Positions 32,108 through 42,500 of a stretch of 64,000 nucleotides of DNA are shown here, piece by piece. The stretch spans positions 744,001 through 808,000 of the forward strand of contig CP092882.1 in the NCBI GenBank assembly GCA_030710605.1. Reading direction: 5' to 3'. The position numbers were made by a program, and so were the translations under genes. A model generated the notes under the pieces. That model did no database searches and was not told the origin of the DNA. It worked only from the letters and a program-made list of their open reading frames with translations. Positions within the stretch are counted from its first letter, which is position 1. Every line of letters starts with the position of its first letter. The DNA comes from Cordylochernes scorpioides (Eukaryota; Arthropoda; Arachnida; Pseudoscorpiones; Chernetidae).

Positions 32108-35081
32108 GTAAGTACAATTTTGGTTTATTCTGTTATAATCTGGATAGTATTGGAATCTTATAGAAGTGTTTTGTGGTGAGTACAAATTTGGTTCTTTTTC
32201 TTCTGTCTATATCGTTGTTTCCTTTGCCTCACTGCTTTGTTCTTATGCATACCTCTGGTGAATCCTGTATAGGGTCAGTGACCCTAAATAAAGGCTTTTT
32301 GTTGTTGTTGTTGAGTACAAATTTGGAATGGTAGAGTCTTTCTGTTGTAACCTGAAGAATATTGAAATCTTATAGAAGTTCTATGTGGTATGTACAGCTT
32401 TGGTTTATTCTTCTTCTTTAAATAAAAGATACTTCGGCCAGTAAATCTTATTATCTCGACGTTTCGACAAAAATCTTTTGTCCTCGTCAAAACCAAAATA
32501 TCAGGTGAAAACGCCCTTGCATCCTTAGAATAATATTTAGCGCTTTGCCAAATGTTTTAATTTTTGTTCGCTCCTTACGAGGACAATAGAATTTTGTCGA
32601 AACGTCGAGACAATAAAAAAGATTTACTGGCCGAAGTGTCTTTAATTTGAATAACTATGAATGCCGGCTAGGCAGCCTCTTTCTTTACGATTTGATTTAC
32701 TCTGTTATAACATGGATAGTGTAATCGCGTTAACTACCTAGATCAAATGCTATGAGCTACGGTATAGCGATGATCCACTTAAATGAGTTCTGTAAACTTG
32801 AATAAGGGAACTCTACGTAATTGAACAAGGAACTTCTGATTTAATGGTTCTAGAATAATTTTACAGAAAAAAAAGCTACATGAATTAATTTGATTAGCCT
32901 AACATGACTTGATGGCTCGATTTAACTAGACTAGCGAGTAAATTAGACAAAACATAAAATATAAACAACACACTGTTGCCGAATCAATACAAAAAAAACA
33001 AACAAACAAATTAATCAATGAAAATATATACAGATTAAAATAAAACAATAAAGAATTAATTATGTAAAACAATGAATTATATAAATTAACAATAAAGAAT
33101 ATAATAACATCAATGAATAATATTCAACAACAATTTCTACAATAATTAACAATTAATAACAAATAAGAATAAAACATACATTTCTAACCAAACAGATAGT
33201 ATTGAAAGCTTATAGAAGTGGTTTGTGGTAAGTACAACTTTGGAATGTTAGGTCTTTCTGTTATACCCCTTGTATAATAGCATATACATACAAGATGCAA
33301 GTATCTTATAGACATTTTCCCTGGATAAATATTTTCTATCAAATGAGATAATGCACTTTGGTTTTAACTCTGTAAAATATTGGAATAAGATGAGTATGGG
33401 CTCGGCTCATCAATAATTTGTTTTACAGATATTGAAGATGGCGAAAGTCGGATGAGAATTTGCTACGATATGGTCCCTAAAGTAGTAAGTATTATAGTTA
33501 CCTGTATTTTTATATCATAAATCATTTATGTTTTGGTTATAGATATTTGTATCATAATTTCATGGACATTTTTATACTTTATCCCTCTATATCCAACATA
33601 GTTTTTGCTTATAGATGGAAATTTTGCCGTGAGAATATTGATCTATAAAGATAAAGGTTACCTCTTTCGTCAAAATAGACGTCAAACCTAAACGCCATCT
33701 ATTGATCGTCACTACAAACTATCGGCCTCGGGTCGGTAACAAAGCTACAACACCATATTTGACAAACTGAAGCCGCTAGTTTGCGAAAACGGTTAATAGA
33801 TGGCGTCTAGCTTTGACGTCTATTTTGACGGGAGAGGGGACCTTTATCTTTAAAGATAGTATTCTTATGTTGGATATTAAAATGGTATATCTCCTCCTTT
33901 AGCTAGCGTAGCACATTCTATTGGTGACTGTTGGCCAGGGATAACTTCTTAGAATGTTCATAGCTAGCTATATCTGATGGCTGCTCCCATATCATGGGAA
34001 CATGCCTGGATGGACTCAGTTCTCAGGGAGAAAACTGTAATAAGACAGAGCATTTTTCTTAAAAATTCTTTGAGTTAAAGTATTTGTCATATATAAACAC
34101 AGTAGAACTACCTCCCTGTAAAGGACAACACCTAATTGCAGAGCCAAAGTGTCCTCTTACCGGAGAGTTGCTAAATAGTAATAATGGTAATTTTGCAAAT
34201 GAAAACTGTCCTTTGTAGAGAGGTGACCGCTAGCGGGGTGTCCACTAAAGGGAGGTTATACTGTTTATATATATATGGCAAATAATTTAATATTATATAT
34301 ATATTAAAAAACGAAAGTAAAAATAAAAGATAAAAAGATCAGGTGTTGAAATCAATATTAAAAATGGCATATCCTGACCAGGAGTACATGTGCTTTACAG
34401 AAGGCAGAGCGCCATCTGGTGGAACAGAAATCAACTAAACATTGATTTAGCCTGTTCCCTGATATTTGGCCAACCCAATTTCTTGATAAATCAAGAAAAG
34501 TCATCCACGAACGCGTTTCGCGCTTTTGGCGCTCGTCAGCGTGGAGTAGACTGAACCACTGCGACCAAAAAATATTTTTTGGTCCCAGTGGCTTCCTGAA
34601 AATCCAAGAAATAGGTATTTAAGGCCAAACTTGCGTAAATACGCTTTCTGTTTCACCAGATGGCGCTCTGCCTTCTGTAAAGCACATGTGCTCCTGGTCA
34701 AGATATGCCAATTTCAATATTATATATATATATATATACAAGTATATATAACAGAAAGTTAAAGATATGAATTATAAAAAAAATTAAATGCTTATATTTG
34801 GAAACCTTATGTATTTACCCCCTTTAATATTTTTCTAATTTTCTATAAATAGAATGTATATCAAGAAGACTGTGTTACAGTATTTGACATACATTTTGTG
34901 TTCAATTTATCCTTCCATCCCCATAGGTTGTATTTATATAAAGACTTCCATTAGTTGACAATCTCTCCATTGACGTGTGTTTCAGCAAAGGAAGAGGTTC
35001 GAGCTCTGTTTCGACCGCACTGTCCCACCAGGAGATGACCTCTGGCAGTTCCTCTGTCGTGATTGTCAATCTGTCACCGCT
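32008..35081 (+). CDS. Gene B: secreted protein, exons 1-3 visible (partial)
   Basis: Joining 32008-32107, 33429-33484 and 34986-35081 gives 84 codons in frame with GT-AG introns. Residues 1-18 (MVTLRLVVLGVLIGAVCG) are a signal peptide; mature cysteines follow in QNCHK, VLCD, RICYD, ELCFD, FLCRDC. Exon 2 is 56 nt and exon 3 is 96 nt, exactly as in gene A, and junction phases agree. After exon 3 a good donor (GTAAGT) is present, but no acceptable exons 4-6 were found before the gap at 37013. They may lie in the gap, be too short to see, or be lost. A longer reading from 31888 would bury the signal peptide, so 32008 is preferred. Function is unknown. Confidence 0.75.
32420..32690. repeat. Inverted pair of AAACGTC hammerhead-like repeats in gene B intron 1
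   Basis: Left arm AAGATACTTCGGCCAGTAAA, TCTCGACGTTTCGACAAAAA; right arm complementary (32570-32660). Minus-strand reading of the left arm: TGACGAGGACAAAAGA, TTTTTGTCGAAACGTCGAG. Confidence 0.65.
33429..33484 (+). CDS. Gene B exon 2
   Basis: 56 nt between TTTTACAG and GTAAGT; encodes D-IEDGESRMRICYDMVPKV. Confidence 0.8.
33640..33860. mobile_element. Retrozyme-like repeat, terminal pieces in inverted orientation
   Basis: Left: TTTCGTCAAAATAGACGTCA, ACGCCATCTATTGATCG. Right: GCTAGTTTGCGAAAACGG, TAGATGGCGTCTAGCTTTGA, CGTCTATTTTGACGGGAG. The hammerhead region itself is missing. Confidence 0.55.
34098..34272. mobile_element. MITE, CAGTAGAACTACCTCCCT ends
   Basis: Imperfect terminal inverted repeats CAGTAGAACTACCTCCCTGT and AAAGGGAGGTTATACTG, about 175 bp, with an internal inverted pair AGGACA...TGTCC. 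Lies in intron 2 of gene B. Confidence 0.65.
34355..34720 (-). mobile_element. Hammerhead-bearing element with inverted ends
   Basis: Ends TGGCATATCCTGACCAGGAG, CACATGTGCTTTACAGAAGG, CAGAGCGCCATCTGGTGGAA and the complement at 34655-34715. Central segment CAATTTCTTGATAAATCAAG, then the ribozyme. A hammerhead-less relative lies at 47335-47580. Intron 2 of gene B. Confidence 0.75.
34505..34544 (-). ncRNA. Intact type I hammerhead ribozyme
   Basis: Read from 34544 down: stem I CCACG, box I CTGACGA, stem II GCGC, loop CAAAA, GCGC, box II GAAA, then CGCGTT, stem I CGTGG. Every core base fits the hammerhead consensus. Stem III is the tiny palindrome ACGCGT, and cleavage is predicted after the GTT triplet (34510/34509). 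Such minimal stem III ribozymes are known from Penelope-like elements and retrozymes and often act as dimers. Confidence 0.85.
34986..35081 (+). CDS. Gene B exon 3
   Basis: 96 nt between GTTTCAG and GTAAGT; encodes QRKRFELCFDRTVPPGDD and then LWQFLCRDCQSVTA. The LCRDC matches LCSDC of gene A exon 3. Confidence 0.85.
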
Positions 35082-36149
35082 GTAAGTTCACACACAATCA
35101 CAATACACATATATACTTTATAAATATTGAATAAATATATTTGTAGATGTTTAGATAATAAAAAATACATATATTGGATTAAATAAAAAAGTTGTATATG
35201 CCAATATTTCGATTGGCTAAATACCTACCTATGTCAACACATTACGCTATGCGGCGCTGGTTTTTTTTTTATACAAAATGTAATGCCTTGACAAAGGTTG
35301 GCGTTCAGCCAACCGAAATATTGGCATATAAATACTTTTTTTTTTCAATTAAATATATGCTTTTTTATTATCTGAAGATTTGAATATGGATTGCTCTATT
35401 TTCAGAACGATTTGTACATTGTAGATGTTTGTTTGTATTATTGGTTTGTTGGGTATTGAGTTTCCCAGAATATTTAACTCGAATAAACTCTCTCATACCA
35501 TAAAGACTTAAGTCTAAGTGAATCCCTGCCGTTAATTTACATCCCAGAATATGCAAATTAAATCGAAAAAGGGACTTATTCACATATTCTGATTGTTCAG
35601 TATACGTTCCCATAATATTCGACCTAGAAAGATGAAAAATAGTTAATGTAATATATAGTTAAAAATAGGGTAGGGGTATGTAAAAAAGGTTCAACGAAAT
35701 AGTTTATTTAATTAAAAAGGCATATATTGGATCAAAATATAATTTATTTTACCAATATTTCAGTTGGCTGTACGCCAACCTTTATCAAGGTGTTATAACA
35801 TTTTAAAGTGTGTCAACAACAAACTCAGCGCTACATAACGTCAACAGCATTAAGTTTTAAAAATATTTTGTTATATTCAATTGGGAGAAAAAAGTTGATA
35901 TATATTTATATTTTGGACAAAATAATTTTGTTTTGAAATAGTTTATACTCTTAGCTATACAAATTGGCTCTTTTATTTGCATATACCGATAGTTCAGTAA
36001 ACGCTTCCACAATATTTGAGGTCTACCCAGAAGAAACTTGTATACTTTAAACATAGAGAAATAACGCATCATATATTATAGTAAAGACAAAGAAAACTTT
36101 TTTAAAGAGCACAATTTTTCTTTCAAATAAATCTCACTTCCTTATAATT

Positions 36150-36330
36150 TTAACTGAATCAAAAATATTAGGAAGGCCTGGCTCATCAGTGGTGAACCCT
36201 CCCAGCGGTTTCGCCAGTTTAATCTACCATATCGCTTTTAAAAATAATTTTACTATTGTTTTCAAGATTCTGATTATATTATATCAGATACTGTAGGGTG
36301 GAATCTTTGTTATGGTGTTTAATTGGACTG
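36150..36330. mobile_element. Fold-back element fragment
   Basis: GGAAGGCCTGGCTCATCAGT, GGTGAACCCTCCCAGCGGTT, TCGCCAGTTTAATCTACC, degenerate beyond. Confidence 0.6.
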
Positions 36331-36689
36331 TAGGCTTCAAGGACAGTGGAATTATATGTAAATATTTAAAATGTTATTCTGATTTTTATATTATATTGTG
36401 GCGCGAAGAAATAATTTAATATTATTCAATTAAAATATTCAACAGATTATAAAAATATATATTACTCTGTATTTGTAAAGTCATCTTTAAAATATTTCTT
36501 TGCTTGTTTGTTCAAGATTACCTAGCTGTAGATAGTGTTGTTAATTTGTTAATAATTGTCGACTAGTCACCATGACGTCATCAATAAATACTTTCACATC
36601 TTCAGATATACAAAGTCTTAAAATTTCTACGCTCATATATATAAATATATATAATATAAAACTGAATCATACTGAAATATATAAAAAGG

Positions 36690-37012
36690 GAACTTCTCTC
36701 GTTTAAATAGACGTTCCTTTTCTTCATAGATCAATATCCTCTCGACCAAATTTCCATCTATATTTTGACCAGAGATTTGGTATAGCTACTTTACCAGGTA
36801 AACGCATTTTTGGAAAATTCTGAAGATTTCACGAATACCTGGTGAATCTTATAAAATCGAAGCTCATTCTAAACTGACGATGGCTTTTCATCCAAAACTG
36901 GTCTCCAGGTGGACGCTTCTCAATTTGCCAAAGCTAGTGTTGTGGTTTTGTTACCGCCCCGAGTCCGCTTGTTTACTGAGACGGTTAATAGATTGCGTTT
37001 GTTTAAGCGTTT
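36690..37012 (+). mobile_element. Retrozyme-like repeat, decayed copy running into the gap
   Basis: Follows 50505-50850 over its length (GATCAATATCCTCTCGACC, TTCCATCTATATTTTGACCA, GTCTCCAGGTGGACGCTTCT). The hammerhead region 36868-36909 keeps CTGACGA and TGGTC, but box II is AAAA and stem II is broken. Confidence 0.6.
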
Positions 37013-37112
37013 NNNNNNNNNNNNNNNNNNNNNNNNNNNNNNNNNNNNNNNNNNNNNNNNNNNNNNNNNNNNNNNNNNNNNNNNNNNNNNNNNNNNNNNN
37101 NNNNNNNNNNNN
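37013..37112. other. Assembly gap (100 N)
   Basis: Exactly 100 N; true length unknown. The 3' ends of genes B and C converge on it. Confidence 0.99.
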
Positions 37113-37490
37113 AATATCATGAAAACAAAACCTGCTCTAGATCAGTAGGTCGGTAACCTTTTGAGTCAGTAGAGTTGAAAATGACAATTGACAGAATTTA
37201 AAAGTTTTTAAAATATTCACAATGTTTTTTTCTTGTCAACAATAAATAGTGCTCGTATAAGTAAAAACTCTATTTATGTAAGTACTACACGTAGCTTCAC
37301 ATACAAAGAGCCACATATGGCTCACGAGCCGCAGGTTACCGACCCATGACCTATACTGACAAGGATATAGACTGGAAACACAGTCTCTAAGTGGACGTTC
37401 AGAATTTTACAAAACTCGTGTTGTGGCTTTGACACTGATCTAAGTATTCTTGTTTTCATAGTTGATAAATGAGGCATAGTTAGGTATCTA

Positions 37491-37701
37491 CACTCATGGA
37501 CAAAACCTGAGGAAGTTATATCTTTTAACATGTATATCGTGATTAAGACAATAACTCTGAAAGATATTACAGTTAACTTTATTGAAGGACACACAAGATA
37601 ACACCAAATGTAAACGATATTGACTCTGTCTCCTAAAAAAAAAAAGGACGACCGGCCACATCAAAGACCTTTCACTTCCATAAGTTTTGTCCATGAGTAT
37701 A
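37491..37701 (-). mobile_element. Tc1-type MITE
   Basis: ACACTCATGGACAAAACCTG ... ATAAGTTTTGTCCATGAGTA; single right end, no array. Confidence 0.8.
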
Positions 37702-37759
37702 TTTAAACAAGAGTATAATGATACTTTTTTTCTCTTTTTCATACAATCTGCTCACTTAC

Positions 37760-37822
37760 CCCAGCCTCCTTCAATTCTTTAAAAGTTGCCCGTTCTTGTT
37801 CTGTAAGTTCGGCATCCTTTAT
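37760..37822 (-). CDS. Gene C exon 5
   Basis: 63 nt (21 codons) between GTTGCAG and GTAAGT on the minus strand. Confidence 0.75.
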
Positions 37823-39494
37823 CTGCAACACAATCATCAAATAATATATTTACATATAAGTTTGTTACATAACTAACAAGACAACAACCATAATAATCTT
37901 TTACCGGAGTTAAGATTCAAATATCTATTGGTGAGAGAGGACAGTACTGATCGGCAGAAGTGAGCGCTCCAAGTTACAATTTATGCAAATAGTTTTACCT
38001 TTGTTTTTATCGTCTGTATTATATTTGCACTATTATATTAATAATGGTCACTGATGCATGTATTAATAACTAGAAAAACTATTCAATTATAACAATGGAG
38101 CACACACATAGCTACAGAAAATTAAACTTAGGCTATTTTTATATAAATACAAAAGGTATATTTTTTGGCTAATTCTAAAATAATTAAAAATCAACGATAA
38201 GTTGATATTTATTCCGATAGATGGTGCAAAGCATCATCAACAGTTAGTAGCACGGTTAGGAGATGTCTTTCTCTATATAATGTTGCATCATGGCTAATGA
38301 AACTATTTTATTTTAAAATTTGTAATATTATTTTTCATATCTTTTAAATTCAAATTTATATTTTATATTTATTTATTTTATTAAACAGAATATATGTACA
38401 GTGGTACCTCGACATACGAGTTTAATTCGTTCCGCAACCTTGCTCGTATCTTGAATTACTCGTATCTCGAAGCAAATTTCCCCATACAAAACAATTGAAC
38501 TACCATTAATCCGTTCCAACCTCCAAAATGTCACCCCAGTTATTTTTGTTACGTGGTTTTAAATAATAAAAACGTATTTATAAATATCAAATATTTATTG
38601 CACAAAAACAAAAAAGAGAATGTAAAGAAATAAATTAGATATCCTCACTGGTCTTTGCCTTTTTCGCTACATTTTTCTCGCTTTCACCTATAGGCCGTTT
38701 AGAAAAAAACATGTCCAAGGAGGTTTGTTTCTTCCTCCCTCTCAGAATGTTCGGAAGCACGCTGCTAACTGATCGTGATGGCGCGACTGCGTGTTACTAC
38801 CTGTTGTGTTTTAACTTTAAAAGCGCACAAAAATATAATAAACTTGAATTTGTTTATTCAAGTCTCAAAAGACAAAGCTTGGCATATAGAACAAATAATA
38901 ATGAAGAAGAAGAAAGAAACATTTTAGGAAAAGCTAAAACAGAACAAAAGTACTGGTCAAAAAGAAACATTTAAAATCACAGATTAATATCTTCAACACT
39001 ACCGAACCGAACTCGTATCTCGAATTTCGCTCGTAACTAAAAGCAAAAAATCACTTGCTCGTCGGCTCGTATCTCGAAAAACTCGTATGTTGGGGCGCTC
39101 GTATGTCGAGGTACCACTGTATTATAAACAGAATATATGTATTATAGAATCATCATTTGTATTTAAGTACACTATGTGACTTCACTGCTCTCTTTGAAGT
39201 GAGAAATAAATAAATTATTCTGGAGGCTACTTAAAGTAGAGTTATCTCCACTTATATAAATTGGTAGGATGGTTGAAACACGCTCTGGTAAGATACAAGA
39301 CCCAGCACAGGAGAGAATCAAGGTTGAAGAGTCTGCCAAGCCGCAACCTGGTACAACAATATCATGGTTTTATAGCATCTCTCTTTGGAAGATTTGACCG
39401 TTCTTAAAACCCCTCTAGAAGGATGTTATGAAATCGAAGCTATCACTGTACTGATGAGAGCCAAAACCCTAAACTACCGGGTACTTATAAAATA

Positions 39495-39561
<67 letters not shown>

Positions 39562-42500
39562 TAATTTAAAACAACAACCTCATATGGTGTAGATAACTTA
39601 TAACAAGATTGCCATGTTGTATATAGAAACATCTATAAATAATTATGCGCATGATTAATCTGTGTCTTTACATCACCCTATGTAATGTAATTTGTACAAA
39701 GTGGATAAATAAATAAAATCTGTAATAGATTTAAGAGTTGAGCTAAAGCAGAGATCGAGCATAGTATTACCAAAACAACAGTCTAAAGATGGAACTCATA
39801 AATCAGGTAGATTCACAATTCCCACGACAGGCCACCCACACTGTCACATGTGGTGGAATGCAGAGACCCCTCTCACACCTGGACAGGTAAAGGCGCCCTT
39901 TCTCAAACGCCCCTGTCACATAAGGTCACCCCGTCTTTAACCTATAAATCATCACCTTACAGGGACTTGACAGTTCAGACAGTTCAGTCAGTTGAGTTTA
40001 GTTCACCCTTAGCGTCAGCTCACGTCGGTCGTACCTTATGTCGATCTCAACTATCATGTAGACGAGTAAGAAACTTCTATGTCTCCATCTTTTCGCTCCT
40101 GGCTCAACTTTTATCTGTTTACGGAACTTTCTTAGTGCAACTGTGTCTTCGTTTTTTGTGTGGATATCCCCAGCTTTCCACTCTGCCTCGACCACGACTG
40201 CCTGTATTTTGTGAGAACTTTTAAAGGTCTTCCAAGGTGCAGAGAGGTACTGGAAAACTCTACATCCTGACTGTTCCTCTCGGTCAACACAGTACAACAA
40301 GAGCTACCAGGACTTCAACAATCATTTCAGTAGTCGACAGGATTCTCTCTACAAAAGCTACTGGAATTCTCATCTCATTACATGAGTCGACAGGATCTCA
40401 TCACAGATAAGTCGACAGCAACTCATCATCACATTTAAGCCGACAGGATGACCAAAACGAAGGATGACACAACGAAGAGGTAAGAAGACTGTTCAGATAG
40501 GAAGCGAGAAAGAGCGAAGATGGAGGAACAAGCCCGACCATTCCAACGAAACGTCCAAGCAATCTCTCCCCAAGATATTTACGGAAGAAACGCCGCCCCA
40601 ACGGACTTCCGCATACCCGCTAACCGATCGCCAACTCCAGGAGCAAGCTGACCACCCCAACGACACAGCCGAAAATCCCACAAGACATGGAAACCGAGCA
40701 GCGATGTGGCCCAAACCCTGTGACAAGTTCCACACCTTCGACTTGACATCGTCGAGACAATGCTCAAGGCAACAAGCCACAATCAACTTCACAGAAGCTA
40801 CAAGCGTCTACAAGCTCTACATGGAGCGTCTTCAACGTCAGCAGGAATACAAGCCAAGACCAAGTTTCCTGACTGAACTTTCACACAACTGTAAGTTTTT
40901 AAAAAAACCTACCTTAACTTTATCCTCAAGTTCAAAACTTGATTCCCTATAAATTTTGTATTTATATTTTCACTTTAAGCATTTTAAAATCAATTTTTAC
41001 CTTTTCTATACCATTTTTTATTCAATTGTTAAAACTTTCACACTCAACTTATCAAATTTACTTTAATTTTTAATCAGATTATAAATTTCAAGTTATTACT
41101 ATCAATTTTACTTAAAAAAAAAAAAATTCGCCCATCACGCATTTTTACTAATTTACTAATCTTACATGCCTTTCCTAAATTTACCTAAAATGGCATTATC
41201 CAAACTACGACTTGAAAAAAAAAATTCATTATTATTATTTTTAAAAAAAATCTCAATTATCATAATTCTCAACTTATTTTTGTTTTACTTATTAGTTATC
41301 TTTATATCAAAAGACCAATATCTTTATCAATTCTTAAAATTTGGTAATGTTCACCATTTTAAGTAAGCGTCCAATTCCAATTATGTGTAACTCTCACGAC
41401 ATTGCCCTTTTATAAGAATCATTTTAACTAACATTTAAACGATTTAAAAAGTATATTCAAATTTTAAATATAAATTAACATAGGTGAAACGCATTTTTTT
41501 TTAATTGCAAAAATCGGAAGATACAATATCTTCAAAAACACCACTAGGGAAAACAACTATCTTTCCCAAAACAAGTTAAGAATAAAGATTCACTCCACTT
41601 CACCGCCAGTAGCTAATTTAAGTCACAGTCTTCCAAAACGATTACAATCGTTAATATTCGAGGATAAATACACTCCCTCGTCTTTTCCTTTTTACATGCA
41701 TGATTGGTCATCAACACATTTCTTTCAAAAAACCTTACAACACCCTCGCATCACTATCTCAAATTGGCATTAATTTTTAGTGCGCGACTTAGCACACAAA
41801 TCCAAATCTTGAGCCACACAAGCCTCCACTTAGCTCTATATCGTCGCCACAATAAAATAATTTCACATTAAGCGTGCCACATCCACAAACAGTCAAATAT
41901 TCTCTCGATGTGTTTCATACAACAACCACCCATGACTTTATTAAATTTGTTATTCATGGTGAAACAGGTTAGATTTGTACCAAACTAAGACTTCACGTGA
42001 CACCTTTTTATTCACATTTCTCACTTCGTGTCACAGTGCCACACCACAAAACTTTTTCACTTTTCAGGCCAAAGACGCCTTCACCACGCCTGTGACACCA
42101 CAATTCATCCCAAAGCGTGTACACGTCGAAAGTCATATCCTTCACTCCCTTCTAGCCTGAAATCATCGTATAACATTTTTTACTAAGTCTTAACACTTAC
42201 GAACACCGAGAAGATCATATCTTTCAATTATAACAGTAAATTGCCAACTCAACAAAAGAGAGAAAGTCAGTTTCGAGTAAATCTCAAACATAGCAAGCCA
42301 TCCCACACGTGTGACCACCCCACAAATAGAATTTCCGTGAAAAAAAGGAAGTGGACGCCCTTTTTGACGCCACTCCCCTGGTCACTGTTATCTTTTGAGA
42401 ATATCTTCTCTCCCCCCTCAAGCAGTCATCTTGACCGCTAGCTTCATGATCGCCATTTTAAACAAATGTTTCAAACCAACCATTTAGATTTCCTCGAGAA

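Noticed and set aside
36880-37148. Open frames across the N gap
   Set aside because: They consist largely of unknown residues from the N run and the decayed hammerhead repeat.
39850-40224. 124-codon open frame in the LTR, repeated at 44465-44839, and a 100-codon frame on the other strand
   Set aside because: It is identical in both copies simply because the LTRs are nearly identical. It spans the TATA box and putative transcription start, and no domain is recognisable.
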